A stretch of DNA of 64,000 bases from Tigriopus japonicus (GCA_010645155.1 CM021314.1:3103556-3167555); one strand, 5' to 3'; shown: positions 10,946 through 25,500, numbered from the stretch's first letter. The notes: generated by a model from the sequence alone, not told the origin. A program made the numbers and translations.

Positions 10946-12040
10946 AAAGCCACTCAATGTGTAGTTTCATGCAAAAAGAAAATTGATAGCATGCGCTTAC
11001 TCATCAAATTAGCACATGATCTTGAAAATAACCCGCACATGTTGGTAGAAATATAAAAGACGGAAATCCATCAACTCTATCAAATTAAAGCCTGTTTTTA
11101 GGGCTAAGCACAAAGTTGTTACTGATTTCATTGTCGGCCCCCTCTGGGTCACGGCAAATTTTCGTTCTGCATTCACTTCTTCTAGTGATCCGTGGATAGG
11201 ACAATTTTTTTGCATTTAAAAAACTTGTTTCAAGTGTCCAAGCAATAGCACCAAGTGAATGGCATGTTGTTTAAGGAACAATTCACAAATTGCTTTGTTA
11301 GGATAATTTCTTGCAAGGGTTGTCTTGTCATCTGGTTTGATAGTTTTATCCCTTTAAATATCAATAAACAAGTGCTGAAAACATTATAGAATAGTCAAAA
11401 TTGATTTTAAAAAGGTTTGGTAATCTTTTGGGTATTTTTCGTAAAAAGGCAAAGTTTGGATAATTTTGTAGGTAATTTTGACGAAAAAAATCTGAGAGCT
11501 CTGGAAGTGGGTGTACATCCGTAACATGAAAATCCAGTTTTTTCTCTGCATCCTGTTCCCTTGAATTTTTTCAAAATTATTTAAAAATCACCAAAGAATG
11601 TTAAAGGAAAGCATAAAATAGTAAAGTCCATGCGCTTGGATCAAGTGCGTTTTTACGGTATAATTGAGGTGTGGCACGTCTAAATCCAACATGTGGGCGA
11701 GGTTAGACTCTACATTCAGTTTGGTTTTATGATTCTTTAACTTTGTTGACTTTGATACTTGATATTCTAATCTTTTGATTGTCATCTTAAGCAAGATATA
11801 ATTGACTGAAGTTTTTTGGCAGAATATATTATTCTGATTTAGGTTAAATTAGTATGCTTTGCTTCACTTTCTCAAGTTTACTTGAGTTAGTTGTTACTGA
11901 GAAAGACTTTCTGAACAAAAGCACAAGGGCCCTCAAAAGTGTTTAAGAATAAAAATCACAGATCCATCCGAAGTATGGCCCACCTTAAACAAAAATAGGC
12001 GAATCGCTAACGAAATACAAAGCGTAATAAAAAAAGAACT
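10946..12040. other. AT-rich intergenic DNA
   Basis: Only short frames without domains are present. The minus-strand polyadenylation signal of the next gene (AATAAA, seen as TTTATT at 12044-12049) bounds it on the right. Confidence 0.4.
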
Positions 12041-12079
12041 TATTTTATTTGCATTACTATTTCTTTTTCCTAAATCAAC

Positions 12080-13147
12080 TTATAGTTCATCTTTCCCTTC
12101 TCGGGGGTCAACCACCAAATCGGGTCGCAATGCCTCTCGGTTTTCATGATTAAAATAGAATTGGTCCATCCCCAACTTTTTACGGTAACTTTGTTGGAAC
12201 TTTTGGTACATGTGGTCAATTTGTTTGGGAGTGAGATCAGAGCAGACGAGTATTTCCGGACTGTAGGCATCATTCTCTAGGAAGTCGGTTTTGGCTTGAG
12301 CATGACTGGATAAGAAAGCCAAAGACCAATCATAGATTTTTACAGATTTGGGTCGAATCACGCCCGTTACATAAACATCGTCAATCCAAAAGTAATCATC
12401 TCTGCTCTCGGCCAAATCAAGAACTTTTCTGATGGTAAGAGGATTTGTCACATAAGCCCATCCAGCACAATAACCAGGATATGTGTGACCGGGAAATTCC
12501 TCTTCTGGAACGAACCATTTAAACATAGGATCACGGCCAATCTTTTGATCCGGCAGATAATGGCACAAGTAGAAGGGTTCCACAAAGTCATGAATGAACG
12601 TGGTCACATAAACGCCCAAATGAAGCGTGTCTACTACCACATCATCGTCCGCTTTAAGCACCAAATTCACATCCGGGCAATGTTCAGACACCCATCTAAA
12701 AAAATTGACGAGTATAATATCCATCCATTAGCATTGCAATGATAGAAACTACCTGTAGCCAAGAAGATGCTTGTACGTCATGTTACGATAAGCGTCTAAG
12801 AACGATCCTTGAACGATATCATTAAATTCGGATGATTCTCGATCAATTTGATCGCTGAGCTTGGGGTTGTCAGATGTTCCTAGGACAAAGACTGCCATCA
12901 TTCCTGGTCTTTTTGAAACCCATGTGGAACGGAGGGTCTTTCTTAGCTCCACATTTTTAGGTGCACTATGAACTAAGACGAGTAATTGGTGGGAGGTGTC
13001 GCAATCGATCCCTTTTTCTCCTTTGAGGAACGAGACATTGGTCAAATTCAAGATACTAAAACTTTTAACAGGCACTAATATATTCAAGATTTGAAGGATT
13101 ATTGCACTGATAATCAACTTGCCGATCCCAAACATGTTGACGGACAA
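12080..13147 (-). CDS. GT31 beta-1,3-galactosyltransferase-like protein with C-terminal KDEL
   Basis: Two exons, 13147-12753 and 12695-12080, are joined by a 57-bp intron that reads AG|GTAGTT and TTTTTTTAG|A. The protein is 336 residues. It has an N-terminal hydrophobic segment (about residues 8-30, signal or signal anchor). The GT31 blocks follow: LRSTWVS, FNDIVQGSFLDAYRNMTYKHL, ADDDVVVD (the DxD-type metal and UDP-sugar site, about residues 148-150), YPGYCAGWAYV, and WIDDVYVTGV in the position of the usual EDVxxG. The enzyme would transfer a sugar, probably galactose or a relative, in the secretory pathway; donor and acceptor cannot be read from the sequence. The last residues are GKDEL, a match to the ER retrieval signal and unusual for this mostly Golgi family. 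The start lies 172 bp from the stop of the polycystin-like gene on the same strand. Confidence 0.86.
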
Positions 13148-13319
13148 CTCTCCATATGAATATTTTCTTTACCTGTGCATGTTACTTATGTCAAATTTAG
13201 AGTGAGAGCAATGAGTAATGGTACGGAAGATTTAACAAGAACCAACACCCAACCTCTCAGTTAAAACCAAGATTTTATTTTTCGAGGTGATTTTTTTGTC
13301 GTTTTAATGATATTGATTA

Positions 13320-16300
13320 TTAGTCTTCTTTCTTTTGGTTTCCTTTGAAGAGAGCGTCAAACCCGTAATTTATAATCTTCTTATCATCGGGGTCTGAAGC
13401 TTTCATCTTGTGCATGAAATTGTCTCCATTACTGACGAATCCGCTGAGATAGGTATCTTCAATGTATCTGAGTAGCTGATCGGTCTTGTTCGTGAAATCC
13501 GTAGATACATCACCAGAACCTTCGTCAACTTTGTCGGTCTCAACATCCTCATTATCCATATGCTGATCAACTTCGTCTTGATAAACTGGCACGATGGGTG
13601 GAGCTACTTGAATGCCCACCAACTCTTTCACGGATCGTTTTAAGTAATCTACCAATTCGAAACGATTCTGAAAATCGGCTTCGTTGGATTTGATTTCCTC
13701 AAAAGCCAGATTGATAATGGCCATCATCATGTTAATGAGAATCATATTGACCACAACGGAGAAGATGAAGAAAATCCAGGCTGCCATTTCATCTGCGGCT
13801 CTTAATTCGGCAAAGTTGAACTTTCCAATACTCATGGCCATGGTATTTTCCAAAGATCGGATGAAATCCCGGAAATTGTCCAAGTCATTCTTTAAGACAA
13901 AGTAGAAAAACGACGTGAAGCCTCCAAATACGATTGAAAACTCCACAAAAAATGTTGAGAGCCCTTGGAAACAGAGTCGAATGGTGGCAGCTACTTGCAT
14001 GAACGCCTTTTGGAAACTCAAAAGTCGACAGAATTTCAAAGTAGAGGTGAAAACCGTGAAAGAGACCACATAAGTGTAGTACTCGTCGACGATGGAGGCA
14101 TAACTAAGTCTGATATAAGCATTGCCTTTGGTCTCGTCGAATCGCTTGGTCATATCTCTCGTAATCAGCATCCGGACGACGTACAAGATTAAAGCAATAA
14201 GAGATAGGATCACAGTGAAGAGATCAATGACATTCCAAGTGCTTTCGAAAAACTTGGAGCATCCCTCTTTCTTCATCACCACAATGACGTTGATCACGTA
14301 GTAGAAAAAGGCCACCACAAAAAGTATTTCCGCGCCCGTGGTCACGAATCCGAATCCATCAACATTGGCGAATAACCGGACAGCATCCACTCGAAACCAA
14401 GGTTGAACTCCTCCACCAATGAATTCGGCCACACAAGTGACAATACCAAACATGTTCACCTAATCATTGGAAAAATGTTTGATAAATTGATCTTTTAGAA
14501 TCATAATAAGTCTCTACCTGAGCATTGTAAACCGAGAACTCGACAAATACGGCACGTGTTCGATTGTCGATCCAGTTTTGTTCCTTGAGCATTTGGATTT
14601 TTTCCTCCACATCGCCAATGAAGCCTTTGATTCTAAAAACGTAGCCTCCTCCTCCATAAGTGTTGATTCCGGCTGTTATCGGAGCAGCTTCCAATTCAGT
14701 GGCCGAAGTATACCTGTATAACAATTTACTTTGCTTATGTCGATACTTCTTCTTGATTTTTTTAATATCTTTTTTTACCTGAATTCTTCGGCTTCTGTGC
14801 AATTTTTGTTGTCCCCACCTACTTCGTATTGCTTCCATCCGGCGCAATAATCCCGAGAATCTTCAACGTTCAGCCCTCCATCCCCTGTGCACGTTTCAAC
14901 GGCATCTCTTATCACTTTGGCAGGCCTGAGATTTAACGTTTTTATGTTATAATAATAATAATAATGCTAAGTCTCAAAGTTAGTAAGTGTAATAAGTACT
15001 TGCAAGTCCCCAGCTCTTCACGAACTTGACGGACAATAGCGTAGCCAATGAGTCGGTTCACACGATCGTTCAAGTATCCTTTCAAACCATAGGGTTGCCT
15101 TCCGTTGTACCAAGGTTGGACTCTAACATTAGGTTGGAGAGTCCTATCCATCCAATACCACCATTCATTCACATCTCGCACTTTCATGAAATCAATATAA
15201 GGTTCGGGAACATCTTCGGGATCACAACTTTGGTAATTTGGGTCATCCTCCGGCAAAACTTCGCAATTTAGAGCACCATGAACCACTGATTGTTCCAAGG
15301 ACTCCTTTTCTAGGAACGAGCTGGGATCTCGATTGCCGTAACTGATTATAAAGATGATGAGCACGTAAAAGAAGTAAATGACCAGATCTCGCACAATGGT
15401 TTTCATCTCCATCTCTTGAAGCTTTCTCTTTGTCAATTGGGCCAAAAATTCAGACTCAAGGACTCTTCGTTTGGGTTTATGCTTTCTCGGGCGTTTCTCT
15501 GATGGAAGAAATGTGGTAAAATTGGAGTTAACCGTTATTTAACAATCCTATTTGGGTTCAGTCTTACGTGAGGGTTTGGAGGGATCCCAGTAAATGACAG
15601 GAGGGTTTTCATCGGTGTTTGTATGATCCACTACCTTTGACTTTTGATAACATAAGCTAATCAGTCCAGTCAAAATAGCAATCTGAAAAAAAAACAAGTA
15701 GTATTTTTGTGCTAAGATTGGAATATAGGATACATTTCTGATAGTTAAAAGTACTCACGTAAATGGGTTGTGTGATCAAAACCGACGAGAAGAAGGAGGA
15801 AATCATAGCTACTACCCATTGGTAAGTCTTGTCATTGCCAAAAGTGATTCCGTAAGAGAATACCACAAAAATGCCACCGAGAATACAAACGAGCACCAAT
15901 ACCCAAGCTAGAATGTGCAACACCATCGGCCAAGCTTTCCACTTCCTATGTTTCATAAAGTCATGCATGGTTGGGATGGTCGACATATTGCTTTTAAGAA
16001 TCGTCTTACCTTGCAATTTCTTCTTTGTATACTGGCTTAAATGTTTGAGATGGTGGAACAAAATCTCCCGTATCTTTAGCTAGAATTTCCGGTGAATCTG
16101 TAGACTTAATTTTACAGAGTTTATGCATTTTTTATATTCATACCTTCTTCCAAAGCGAGATCGAATCGGCTTGTCCTCTTCTTAAATGGTGCCGATTTCT
16201 TGAAGAGAACAACGGCCAAAATCAAGGGCGGAAATACAATCAAGTTGCTGATAAACCCAATGCCGACCTGAAATACCAAGAAGTTTACTCAGTTATTTTT

Positions 16301-16528
16301 TCAGTTTGATTGGAAATATATTCCATTTACATCTATGGGATCAAAACCAATCAATCCGAGGGAGAAATACGGATCAGCCACTCGAGCAGGATAAGTTCCA
16401 TAGAACATGGCATTTGCCAACATGCACAAGCAAAGCATGGCCATACAAGTTGAAACTCGTTGACACCGAGAGAATCGTGATCGGATGGGTCGAGAAAACA
16501 CTGACCACCAAATGTGATCATCGCTCAA
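13320..16528 (-). other. Polycystin transmembrane and channel module
   Basis: Exons at about 16528-16330, 16061-15760, 15445-15003, 14930-14775 and 14710-14520, with the terminal exon 14459-13320, encode the polycystin helices TM2 onward, the extracellular domain (MDRTLQPNVRVQPWYNGRQPYG) and the S1-S6-like segment. The pore stretch reads NTMAMSIGKFNFAEL and is followed by the S6 helix (NMILINMMMAIINLAFEEIK), which aligns with the PKD2-type pore and S6. Confidence 0.88.
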
Positions 16529-19500
16529 CTTTGAGTTTCCTGCGGATTTTATTAGATAGTACGCATTCGCAGCCTCTTCATCTTCAATAGCGTGAAGGGT
16601 AATGTCATCCTAATAAAACACAGGGTTGTCAACATTGGTCATGAGAAAGACTCTGAAATGACGTACTTCGTAAGTGCCACGATCGATGGCTAACCATTGA
16701 TCGGCGATAAATCTTGTAGTTTCGCCCGTTTGGATATCAAACACGCTCACACTCAAAAGATACCAAGCTCCATTATCGGCCAAACCCGTGTTATCTTGCC
16801 AAATACGAAGGTATTTCAGCTCTCCAAGAGGAAACTCTGTGGACATCAGGAACGGATCCAAGGCTCCGGCCTTGAATATTTCCCGATCTGGATCTTTGAA
16901 TTGGCGTACATCTGTCTCATCGTCTTCTCCTGAGAGAATAAACTCGACATTTGAAGTTGTGGCATGCGAGTTCAGAGGACCAGTTTCAACTATGATCTCA
17001 TAGAAGTATGAATGCTCCGGATTATTGTCCTTCAACAATGGAACCTTGAGCTGAAAAACGGAAACGTTGTGTCTCTTTTTCAAAGTGCTTCCACTCGAAA
17101 CATCATACCGCTTTGGTGTCCTTTTGATCCTTCAAAATGGCCCAAATCATGGCAATGATATAAAAGATCAAGCAGATAATGACCAAGAGATAAATGGTTA
17201 GATTATCTTCAAAGGATGCGTGAGCAAAAACGAAGTCAAAATCGATGGTGTTGATTTGCGGGAAAAATCCTGTTGCGAACGATGTTAAATGGTTTGACCC
17301 ACAAGCCGACACCAACTTGGACGTGTTCAAGATCTGGATCACGGAAAGAATTAATTGAATCAAGACAGTTCATTTTAATTATGGTGAATAACTTACAGTC
17401 ATTCCACTGGATTCCCATTCGTCCGTCTTTTCATTCAAGTAATAGCAACCAGACGTGAAGGTTTGAATTGTGTACTCGGTGGTCTTGAAATCTGATGACA
17501 GAATGTCTTTGGTCAATTTTTGGTCCTGACAAGGTGCCATGTCTTCGAGGGCATCAAGAGCGTCCTCATTGGCAACAGCTAGAACGCCCAAATACCATTT
17601 TCCTGTTCGATTTTGAACATTCTCCAATGGAATAAACCAATCGCGATACTCGCCTAGAAACAAACTTATTTTTAGTATGCTCACAGATGTATTTTCCGAG
17701 TTTTAGTAAATATTGCTTACCGTCCATTAAAGTAATTGTCTTGACCTTCTTTATGAAGTCACATTGATTCAGTAGGGGCATTTTGGCATTGCGAAGTAAG
17801 AGGACAATATTGGAATCATTGCCAGTTGTTGAATCGATCTTGATTTGTATATTAAGCGATGCAAACTCTATCGAGACATTCAGCTCGTGATAAATAATGT
17901 AAGGTTTTTGTCTCCGATCCAAAGAGGCGATCCTATTGGCTATGTTCACATTTGCTCTGGCCGATACTGCAATTTTCCAATAAAAATTTCAAGTTCATTA
18001 TTTCCATAAAAATATGCCGTGGTTTATCAAATATATACGTACCAGGAATCTGTACAGCTTCGGGATTCTTTCTCCTCATTCGTCCAATAATGAATTCGAT
18101 CCAATGTTCCATATCTGACACATCCACCAAATTGCCATCAGGGTCGTACACGTCAATATCGAGTTGTTTCGTCACAGGGTTCAGGTTCTTAGAACTCTTA
18201 GGGTACACCTATAACCCAAAAGAGATCAATTCCGCGTGTTGTTAATACTATAAACCAAAGCACTCGCTTACCTTTGTGATGGTTTCCCACTCCTTCAAGA
18301 CGAATCCCCATTCTCCGATGCATCGAAAGTTGATCTGTGGATCACTGACGTTCTTTCGATCTCCAGGACAATATCCCAAGGGGAACTGGATCACGGAATT
18401 TGAGTCTTCAAACTCAAAACGCAAGGGTATATCTGGCCATCCGTCTCCATTGGAATCTCTCCCAATTGTTTTGGACCATGGGATTCTGGTCATGATCATT
18501 TTGATTCCTTTCGGCGAGCTAGTTTTCAACTCTTCGCCTTGAACACTGTTCATTACCACGGTTTTTCCAGCTTGATTCAAGAGGTCCAGCATTTCATTAA
18601 CGTTCTTTTTAGCCGTTGCCTTGGTTAGTTTCATGACGTTAAATCGCATAGCATCATTGGGATCATCAGGGATGTCCGCATCACGGCCCTCTCCAATGTC
18701 CGTATCATAAGGCATATCAAGAGCGGCCTCCATATCACTGGGAGGAATACTATCAAAATCCTCGGCAAAAATTATCTTATTCAAGTTCTGGAAGACAACA
18801 AAGTGTGAATGAATTTGTTCAATAGTTCTTTGCCATTAAAAATCAAATACCTCTATCAGGGACATGGCTGATCCAGATGTGCCCTCTAAGAATGCTTTGA
18901 AATCATTTGGATTGTCCACTGTCTTAGTTGACGTGAGATGCTCAAATCCGATATTCATTTTCTAATAAATATTTTTTTAAAAACCTCCATCAATGAAAAT
19001 AATTCCCCATCTCGTTTTACCTTGAACATTTCCAAAGCGGCTTCTCGTCCTTTGGTATCCATGGTTTTCGCCGTCATGTCATTCTTGTTGATCCCTCCAG
19101 TAATTGAAAACAGCAATCCTGCTCCTTGATTCAATTCATCCAAGGTTTTGTAACTGAGAGCATTTGTGGCTGCTGTAAGGGCATTCGCATTCGACTGAAA
19201 GTACCAATCATGGGTCCAACTTTTGATTCCAAATGATCAATGAACTGAAAAAGCATAATTACCAAGGCCAAATCTTTCAGAAGTTGCTCGATTTGAGCCA
19301 CGTCTGATTCACTGTAGACCTTCTCAATTCCATTTGTTCCATTCACTTCCTTTCCAAGCGTGTTGATCTTTTGTTCAGGATCGAAATACTTAGCGAGTTG
19401 TTTGATTGAAGCCTAGATGTGATAACAATCTTAAAAAAGAACCTTGATTGTAACTAATTATTTAATAATTGTTACGTCTGCCGACAAAATTTGAGCCACT

Positions 19501-22500
19501 CTCGCGCCATCTCCAACACTCTGATATAGACTAATCTCCGCCTGAACATCCATAGATCGATAATCTTCCTCATTCGGAATATAGGAATTGAATTTTTCAT
19601 CGATTATAGTGGTTGCGTAAGTTCCTCCCGATTCGTGGATATCAGCTTCAAGAGTGAATTCACCCACAGCAAGAACAAACATCAAGTCAGAGCGTGGTCC
19701 CGCATACAAAAATAAGGGTGGGTCTTCGGAATCAATCTTTTGAGCTTGAAGAAAGTATAAATATGTTTATCTTGCCTTTTTATAGAATTCATTTTATATC
19801 AGATGCTAATACCTTTAAACACAAATTTCGTGATTGAGTGTCCATCGGGATCAACCCAACCGGAACAAATTACTCGAAGAACGTCCTTCAAAGATCGAGC
19901 ACTTGAAGCTGGGATCCACTCTTCTTCATTATTCTCATTGGTAGTCAGAACCAAAAGTTCGCATGTTCCATTCACAGGAGGTTGATTTACAATGATGTCA
20001 AGGTACGAAGATCCACTCGAGCTAATTTCCCTTTGTCCATTATTTACTGTCTTGGTCACATTGAACGTGATTCTGAAGTTCTTCAAACCGGGATTCAGTT
20101 CAAAGAAAAGCTCTCGAATGGCCAAATCTTCTGTTGTTCTCGAATCACTTCGTCCGTTGCCAAACACTATGATAAGAAAGAATTGCTAGATTTAAATACT
20201 AGTACTTTTAAACATAAGGTTTACTCACCGTATTCGCAACCATTGGGAAGATCAGGTCCAATTTGCTCAATGTCTTGAGGGAGAAGGGTTTGTCGCTTTC
20301 GTCTCTTGTTAGAAGAAGGTCCCGTGGGTTCAGGAAAAAGATCTGATACACTCATCTGAGATGTGACAATTTTCAAGTCGCTTGAGTCATCCTCAAAGTT
20401 CGAGGATGCGTATTTTTTCGAACCAAGTGTCGTGATTACAGACGCGACTGGAAACAAAGGTAAGGAACAAATTATGTTTACTAGAAGCTTACTAAAATCA
20501 TGTTCATAAACTGTACTAGATCTGACAAATGGTGCAGCGGTTGTGACTGTTGTTGTTGGAGCGGTCACTGTTGTTAAAGACGTGGTTGGAAGGGTAATCC
20601 CAGGGGAACATTGGCTCTAAATTAGAACAAAATATATTTTGAAATAATTGTCCCAATGTGCATAAATAAATAAATCAGCCTTACATAAACCAATTTCTTG
20701 TAGCCTCCTAAAGGTGTAATTTCGTGAACCGACCAGAAATACGTCAGATCCCCCTCACAAAGGTCTACGCAATCTCCAACCAAAGCCAATCGTTTGGTTG
20801 GATTGACGAATAACCCTTTGAAAGATGGGAAACACATCTGTTCTTGGCTCAAACAAGCCAAAGTAGTAATCGGAGGAGGAAAACTCGTCACTTCAACCCT
20901 TAATGTAGTGATAGCCTTTCTAGTGTCCTTGGACAAAATTAAAGTGAACTCAAAGGTCCGAGAAAAAGTGATGAAACTACTCGTGTTGAAATTGATCCTG
21001 CCCGAACCGGTTTTTAAGGGTCCGGGACCAAGTCCAAAGCAACCTGGAGGTGGCTTGATGGCCTTGGGACGACCGGGACTTCGAATAACTTGGGCTTGAC
21101 TTTCTACATAAATGGGCCAGCCATTGTCATCGACAAAGGGATATTCCTCTGGAGTTGGCAACACTGAGCGGCAAAACCATTCGTAGGTGAAATTCTTATC
21201 TTGGGGAGCATCTGGATCAATCGAGAAAGACCGAGGGTTCAATTGCAGTATTTGTCCCCATCCACGGCTCACTTTAGAAGCAGATCCTGTGATAATTATG
21301 GGCACTAACGGACTTGGAACAATCTGGAAATATGTGAAAGCCTCGCCAAAGACCGGAATTTCGGGATCATACGTCTCGATCTGAAAAAGAAAAGGCCAAG
21401 AAGCTTAGGATAAATCCTCTTGGGTTTGGCAATTGACCTTACATCTAATCGAAAAACAGCTTTGTAGACTCCAACATCGTAAGTGAGCCCGGGAACCACC
21501 AAAACGGACAAATTCCACGAAGGATTAGTATCACGCAATGGAATCTCAACGAGGTCTTCTTTTACTCCAATTTGGCTACTTTCATCAGGGATAAAATACG
21601 CTTGGTACAGCCTCCAAGACATGCTTTAAGTAGAAAAACAACTTGCAAGGTTAGGTCGTAAAAAACGCGTGTTCCAAGCAAGCCTCTTACTAAGTTGGTG
21701 TGGGTTTGGTGCATTTTATGTTTGAGACAGCATGGAATTCAAAATCATCGGCTTTGAGTTTCCTCGGAATCATGTTAACTTTGTCAATAGAGGTGTGATT
21801 GAGCGGGATCCATATTCTGGGGGCGGTGCAAGGCATTTTGAAAACAGTAATTGGCAGACTTTTCTCGACAAAATGGCGAATATCGAAAGCCGTGGCATTC
21901 ACCGAGAACAATCCTCGTTGTCTACAATTGATTAAAATTCCATTAAACTAGCAATCCAAATATATCACGGAAGCCGAGACCTACTTGTAAACTCTAGTTT
22001 CTTTGATCACTTTCGTGACATGATTGAAATATCCAACGTCAGATGGCGTTAGAGTCGGGTATCGAATCTTACAGGACAGTAAGTTTCCATAGAGCGCCAA
22101 TGGTTCACCGTCTCCCCAATCAACGCTCACGCAAGTTCGTTGTCCCGCATATTCCAGCTTCACTTCAAAATTTCTTGGCTCACCCTGTATATAAACCATC
22201 ATTGATAGAGAAATCAAGTAAACACAGGACCATTGATCAAACTCACAGCATCAGTAATCACTCCCCAATCATCAATAGTGATTGGCCCGCATTGGGATAG
22301 AACTTCAATGAGAATATCGTCCGTGTCCATCCATCCATCCAAAGGATTGAAAAGGGAAAGCTTTAAGGTGTATGTGCCTTCAGTCTGAAAAGACATTTCC
22401 TGAAGCAGACCTGTTTTTTTAAGTATGTAGTTTGGTGATTCTTACAATATTGGGACAATGGTTGATGCGCCAGGTATTGGGTAAGACTTCCTTTGGCCAA

Positions 22501-25500
22501 TCCATGAAACAAGGAGGTGGATGATATCCCGCAGGATCCACGTTTTCCATAGAGTATTGGACACGACGAACGTCCCCTAAATATGGATATAGTAAACACT
22601 TTTACGTGGTAAGGGAGGTTTTTTTTCTCACCCCCGAAAGATCCGATATCGAATGAAGGATAAGCCGAAGCGGGAAGATAAAACCGATCCTCCACAAAGT
22701 CGCAGTTGAACTGATTCGCTCCATAGAGATCTGGTAATGTGTACCGCAACTTATAACTGAGTGGCTCCTCAATTGGGGTGTATGTTTCAACCTGGACATT
22801 TTTTGGATTAAGAAAGCTTGTGGCAAATACTAGTGTAACAACTTACGAAGTTGACATCCCACTTAACAACTGTGACATCCACCCATTCTCCAGAACTCAG
22901 AGGACCTTCATCCAGAACAGATATCACTTCCGTAGCCGTTAGTTGAGTTTCATGGTGATATTTAATGCTGGAGATGGGGTTCCGGAACTCGACCGAAAAG
23001 CCTTGTGAAACCTCAGAACTCTCAAAAATCAAGCCAATTTCGATAGTCAATCCACTTGGTCCTGGAACGTAAAGTTTAATGTCTTGTGTGAAGAACTGAA
23101 GCAACTCATCGCGGGAAATATTTTACCAGAATTATCATTCGGAGACACGCCAAGGTCCAAAAATTCGAGTTCGGTCACGCATCGTTTTTGATTTGGTATG
23201 GAGCAATCCGGATCGTCTACAGAGCTATTGGCCAAGAAAAATGTCAACGGGTTCTGTTTGTCTATCTTGACATTATTATTCAAAACTTGACGGCCTTTAA
23301 TAGGAAAGAATTTCAAAACCGGCCTCGTTGGTAATGGCTTATTCGGCTGAATTGATAACGTCAGTTTGAAACTGTTTTCTGGCCGAACGAAAGGCTCATA
23401 ATCGATTTCCCAATCATCCGGATTGATAGGATTGGCACAAATCACAGACCAAGTCAAATGAGCTTGATCTTCGGGAACCAAATTGTTTTGGGCATGGAGC
23501 TCAAGATTGTAGATCATCCCAGGGGATGAGAAAACGCGTAGCAGCGAAATCGTAGTTTCAACCGGCAAACGATAATCGTTTTGGAACACGGTGTTCCCTT
23601 CTTGGAACTTGCTCACATTCAATGGGGCCTCGTCAACTTCAATCAGTCTCTCATCTAGAAAAAGGATCTCTCCTGTTGTATTTAACAAGGTTATTTATGT
23701 TTATGTTTTATGTTATTTCTATTTTTTATGTTTATGTCTAATGATTAGAGCGCGAATTTACAGTTTTTATTTAAACCCTTAAAAACTATTTTTGGTTCAC
23801 TTGAATAATAGCAGTACTTTCGTATTTTCTTGAGAAAATGTAAAAAAATAACTCGTCAGGTTTTTTTTTTCAATATAAAAACCATTTTTACGAATATTCA
23901 GATTTGACTCAAAAATGTAGACAACTTTAGTACTCTCGACACATAGAGTTGATTTTCAAAACTTAATTTTGCCACTTAAACATTTTTGTCCGCTTTCAAT
24001 ATGGTACCAATGTCAAAGAACTCACTTTGCACGTGACAAACGTTGTTGCAGATTCCAACCTCGGTGGCGACGTTATCCAGATCCACACTAGTGGCACAAA
24101 TGGGTTTGCCGCTCAAAGCTGAGGTGTTTGTACAACCATAATGAAGAATCTTATCCTCGTGATCATATCTGAATGGGAACACACAAGGAGTACTGCTAAC
24201 GGTGTTGACCGTGATTCCACCTCCAGGAGCAGGAGTTATTGCTTCACCGGTTACGGAACAAATCTCGCCTTGTTGGGTCTCAGTCCAATTGACAATCACG
24301 TGACTTCCACTACCGAATTTGACGTCCCAAGTAAAAGGTTGGTCCGTGACCAACCACATCTCTGCCAAATAATCCGTACGATTCGGGGTAACTCGGGACA
24401 GAATTTCTTCTTTTGTGGGCAGAGGTTTGATCACTTTGAATGGAGTGAGTGGATCATTGTTTGGGTTCTCTAAACTGAGGTCGTAGATTTCCATGATTGG
24501 GTATTGGCAGCTGATCGTGGGAGTAGATATTGGACTCAAGGCGTCACCATCGTGAGTTATCACCTAGTTAATGGCATGCATTGTAACTACAATTTCAGTC
24601 AGAGACTTGGCTTTACTCACATTGAGAGTCACGGTCTTTTCTGTAGGTTTATCGCAAAAGAATCGTTGTTCAACCCGTAAATGACGGTTTTCAACGGTGA
24701 AGATTCTAATGGCATGTTGCCTCTTAGGATTGGCCACTTGGCCTAATTTGAAGATTCCCGCACTCACGCTTACAACGGGTATATCCGGTATTTCAAATGA
24801 TTTTGGAGTTCTTAAGGAAAAGACCCATTTAATGAACGGCCTTTAAGGAGATGAAAATGTGTCATATTACCTGAAGTAGATTTGCGGACAATTTGTTGGG
24901 TCAGGACATTGTGCGACCAGAATAGATCCTCTTGGAAAGGCAGTGTCATTGCGTAAAAGATACTCATTTCCTGCCCTTTTTGGGTCTATAAAGGTGGCCT
25001 TTGTTATGGGTAAGACGACCTTTCCTGTTGTTGATGGATTGATATCCATCTCGAAAGACCACAACTCTGCATAACCCGTGGGATCCTTTTTCACACTATC
25101 TACAGGGTATTAGACAAAATATCCGGCTATTGACTAGTTTGATACTTAAGACTTCTTGGGACCAACCTTTTAAAGGACAACTTAAATGGTTGCGGCAACT
25201 TCCTTCCAAAGAACAAACATCATTTTGTTCCTCAGCTGGACACGTTAAAGGTTCTGGGCTAGTTTGATAAGTGTCTGCACATTGAGTTTCACAAATCATG
25301 TTCATGGAACACCAAACGGTGCCGCTCGGACAAATAGGTCGTGCAATCTAAATAAAAGAGCAACTATTGGAACTTATTCCATTCCTTGATTGTTCCATTT
25401 AACCGATTTTACCGAAAACTTCAGGAGTCCAGGTGTTTTCACCGCAATTTCAATCTTGGACACATTCGCCAAGGCTTTAAACGCCGTGGATGGAAAAGCA

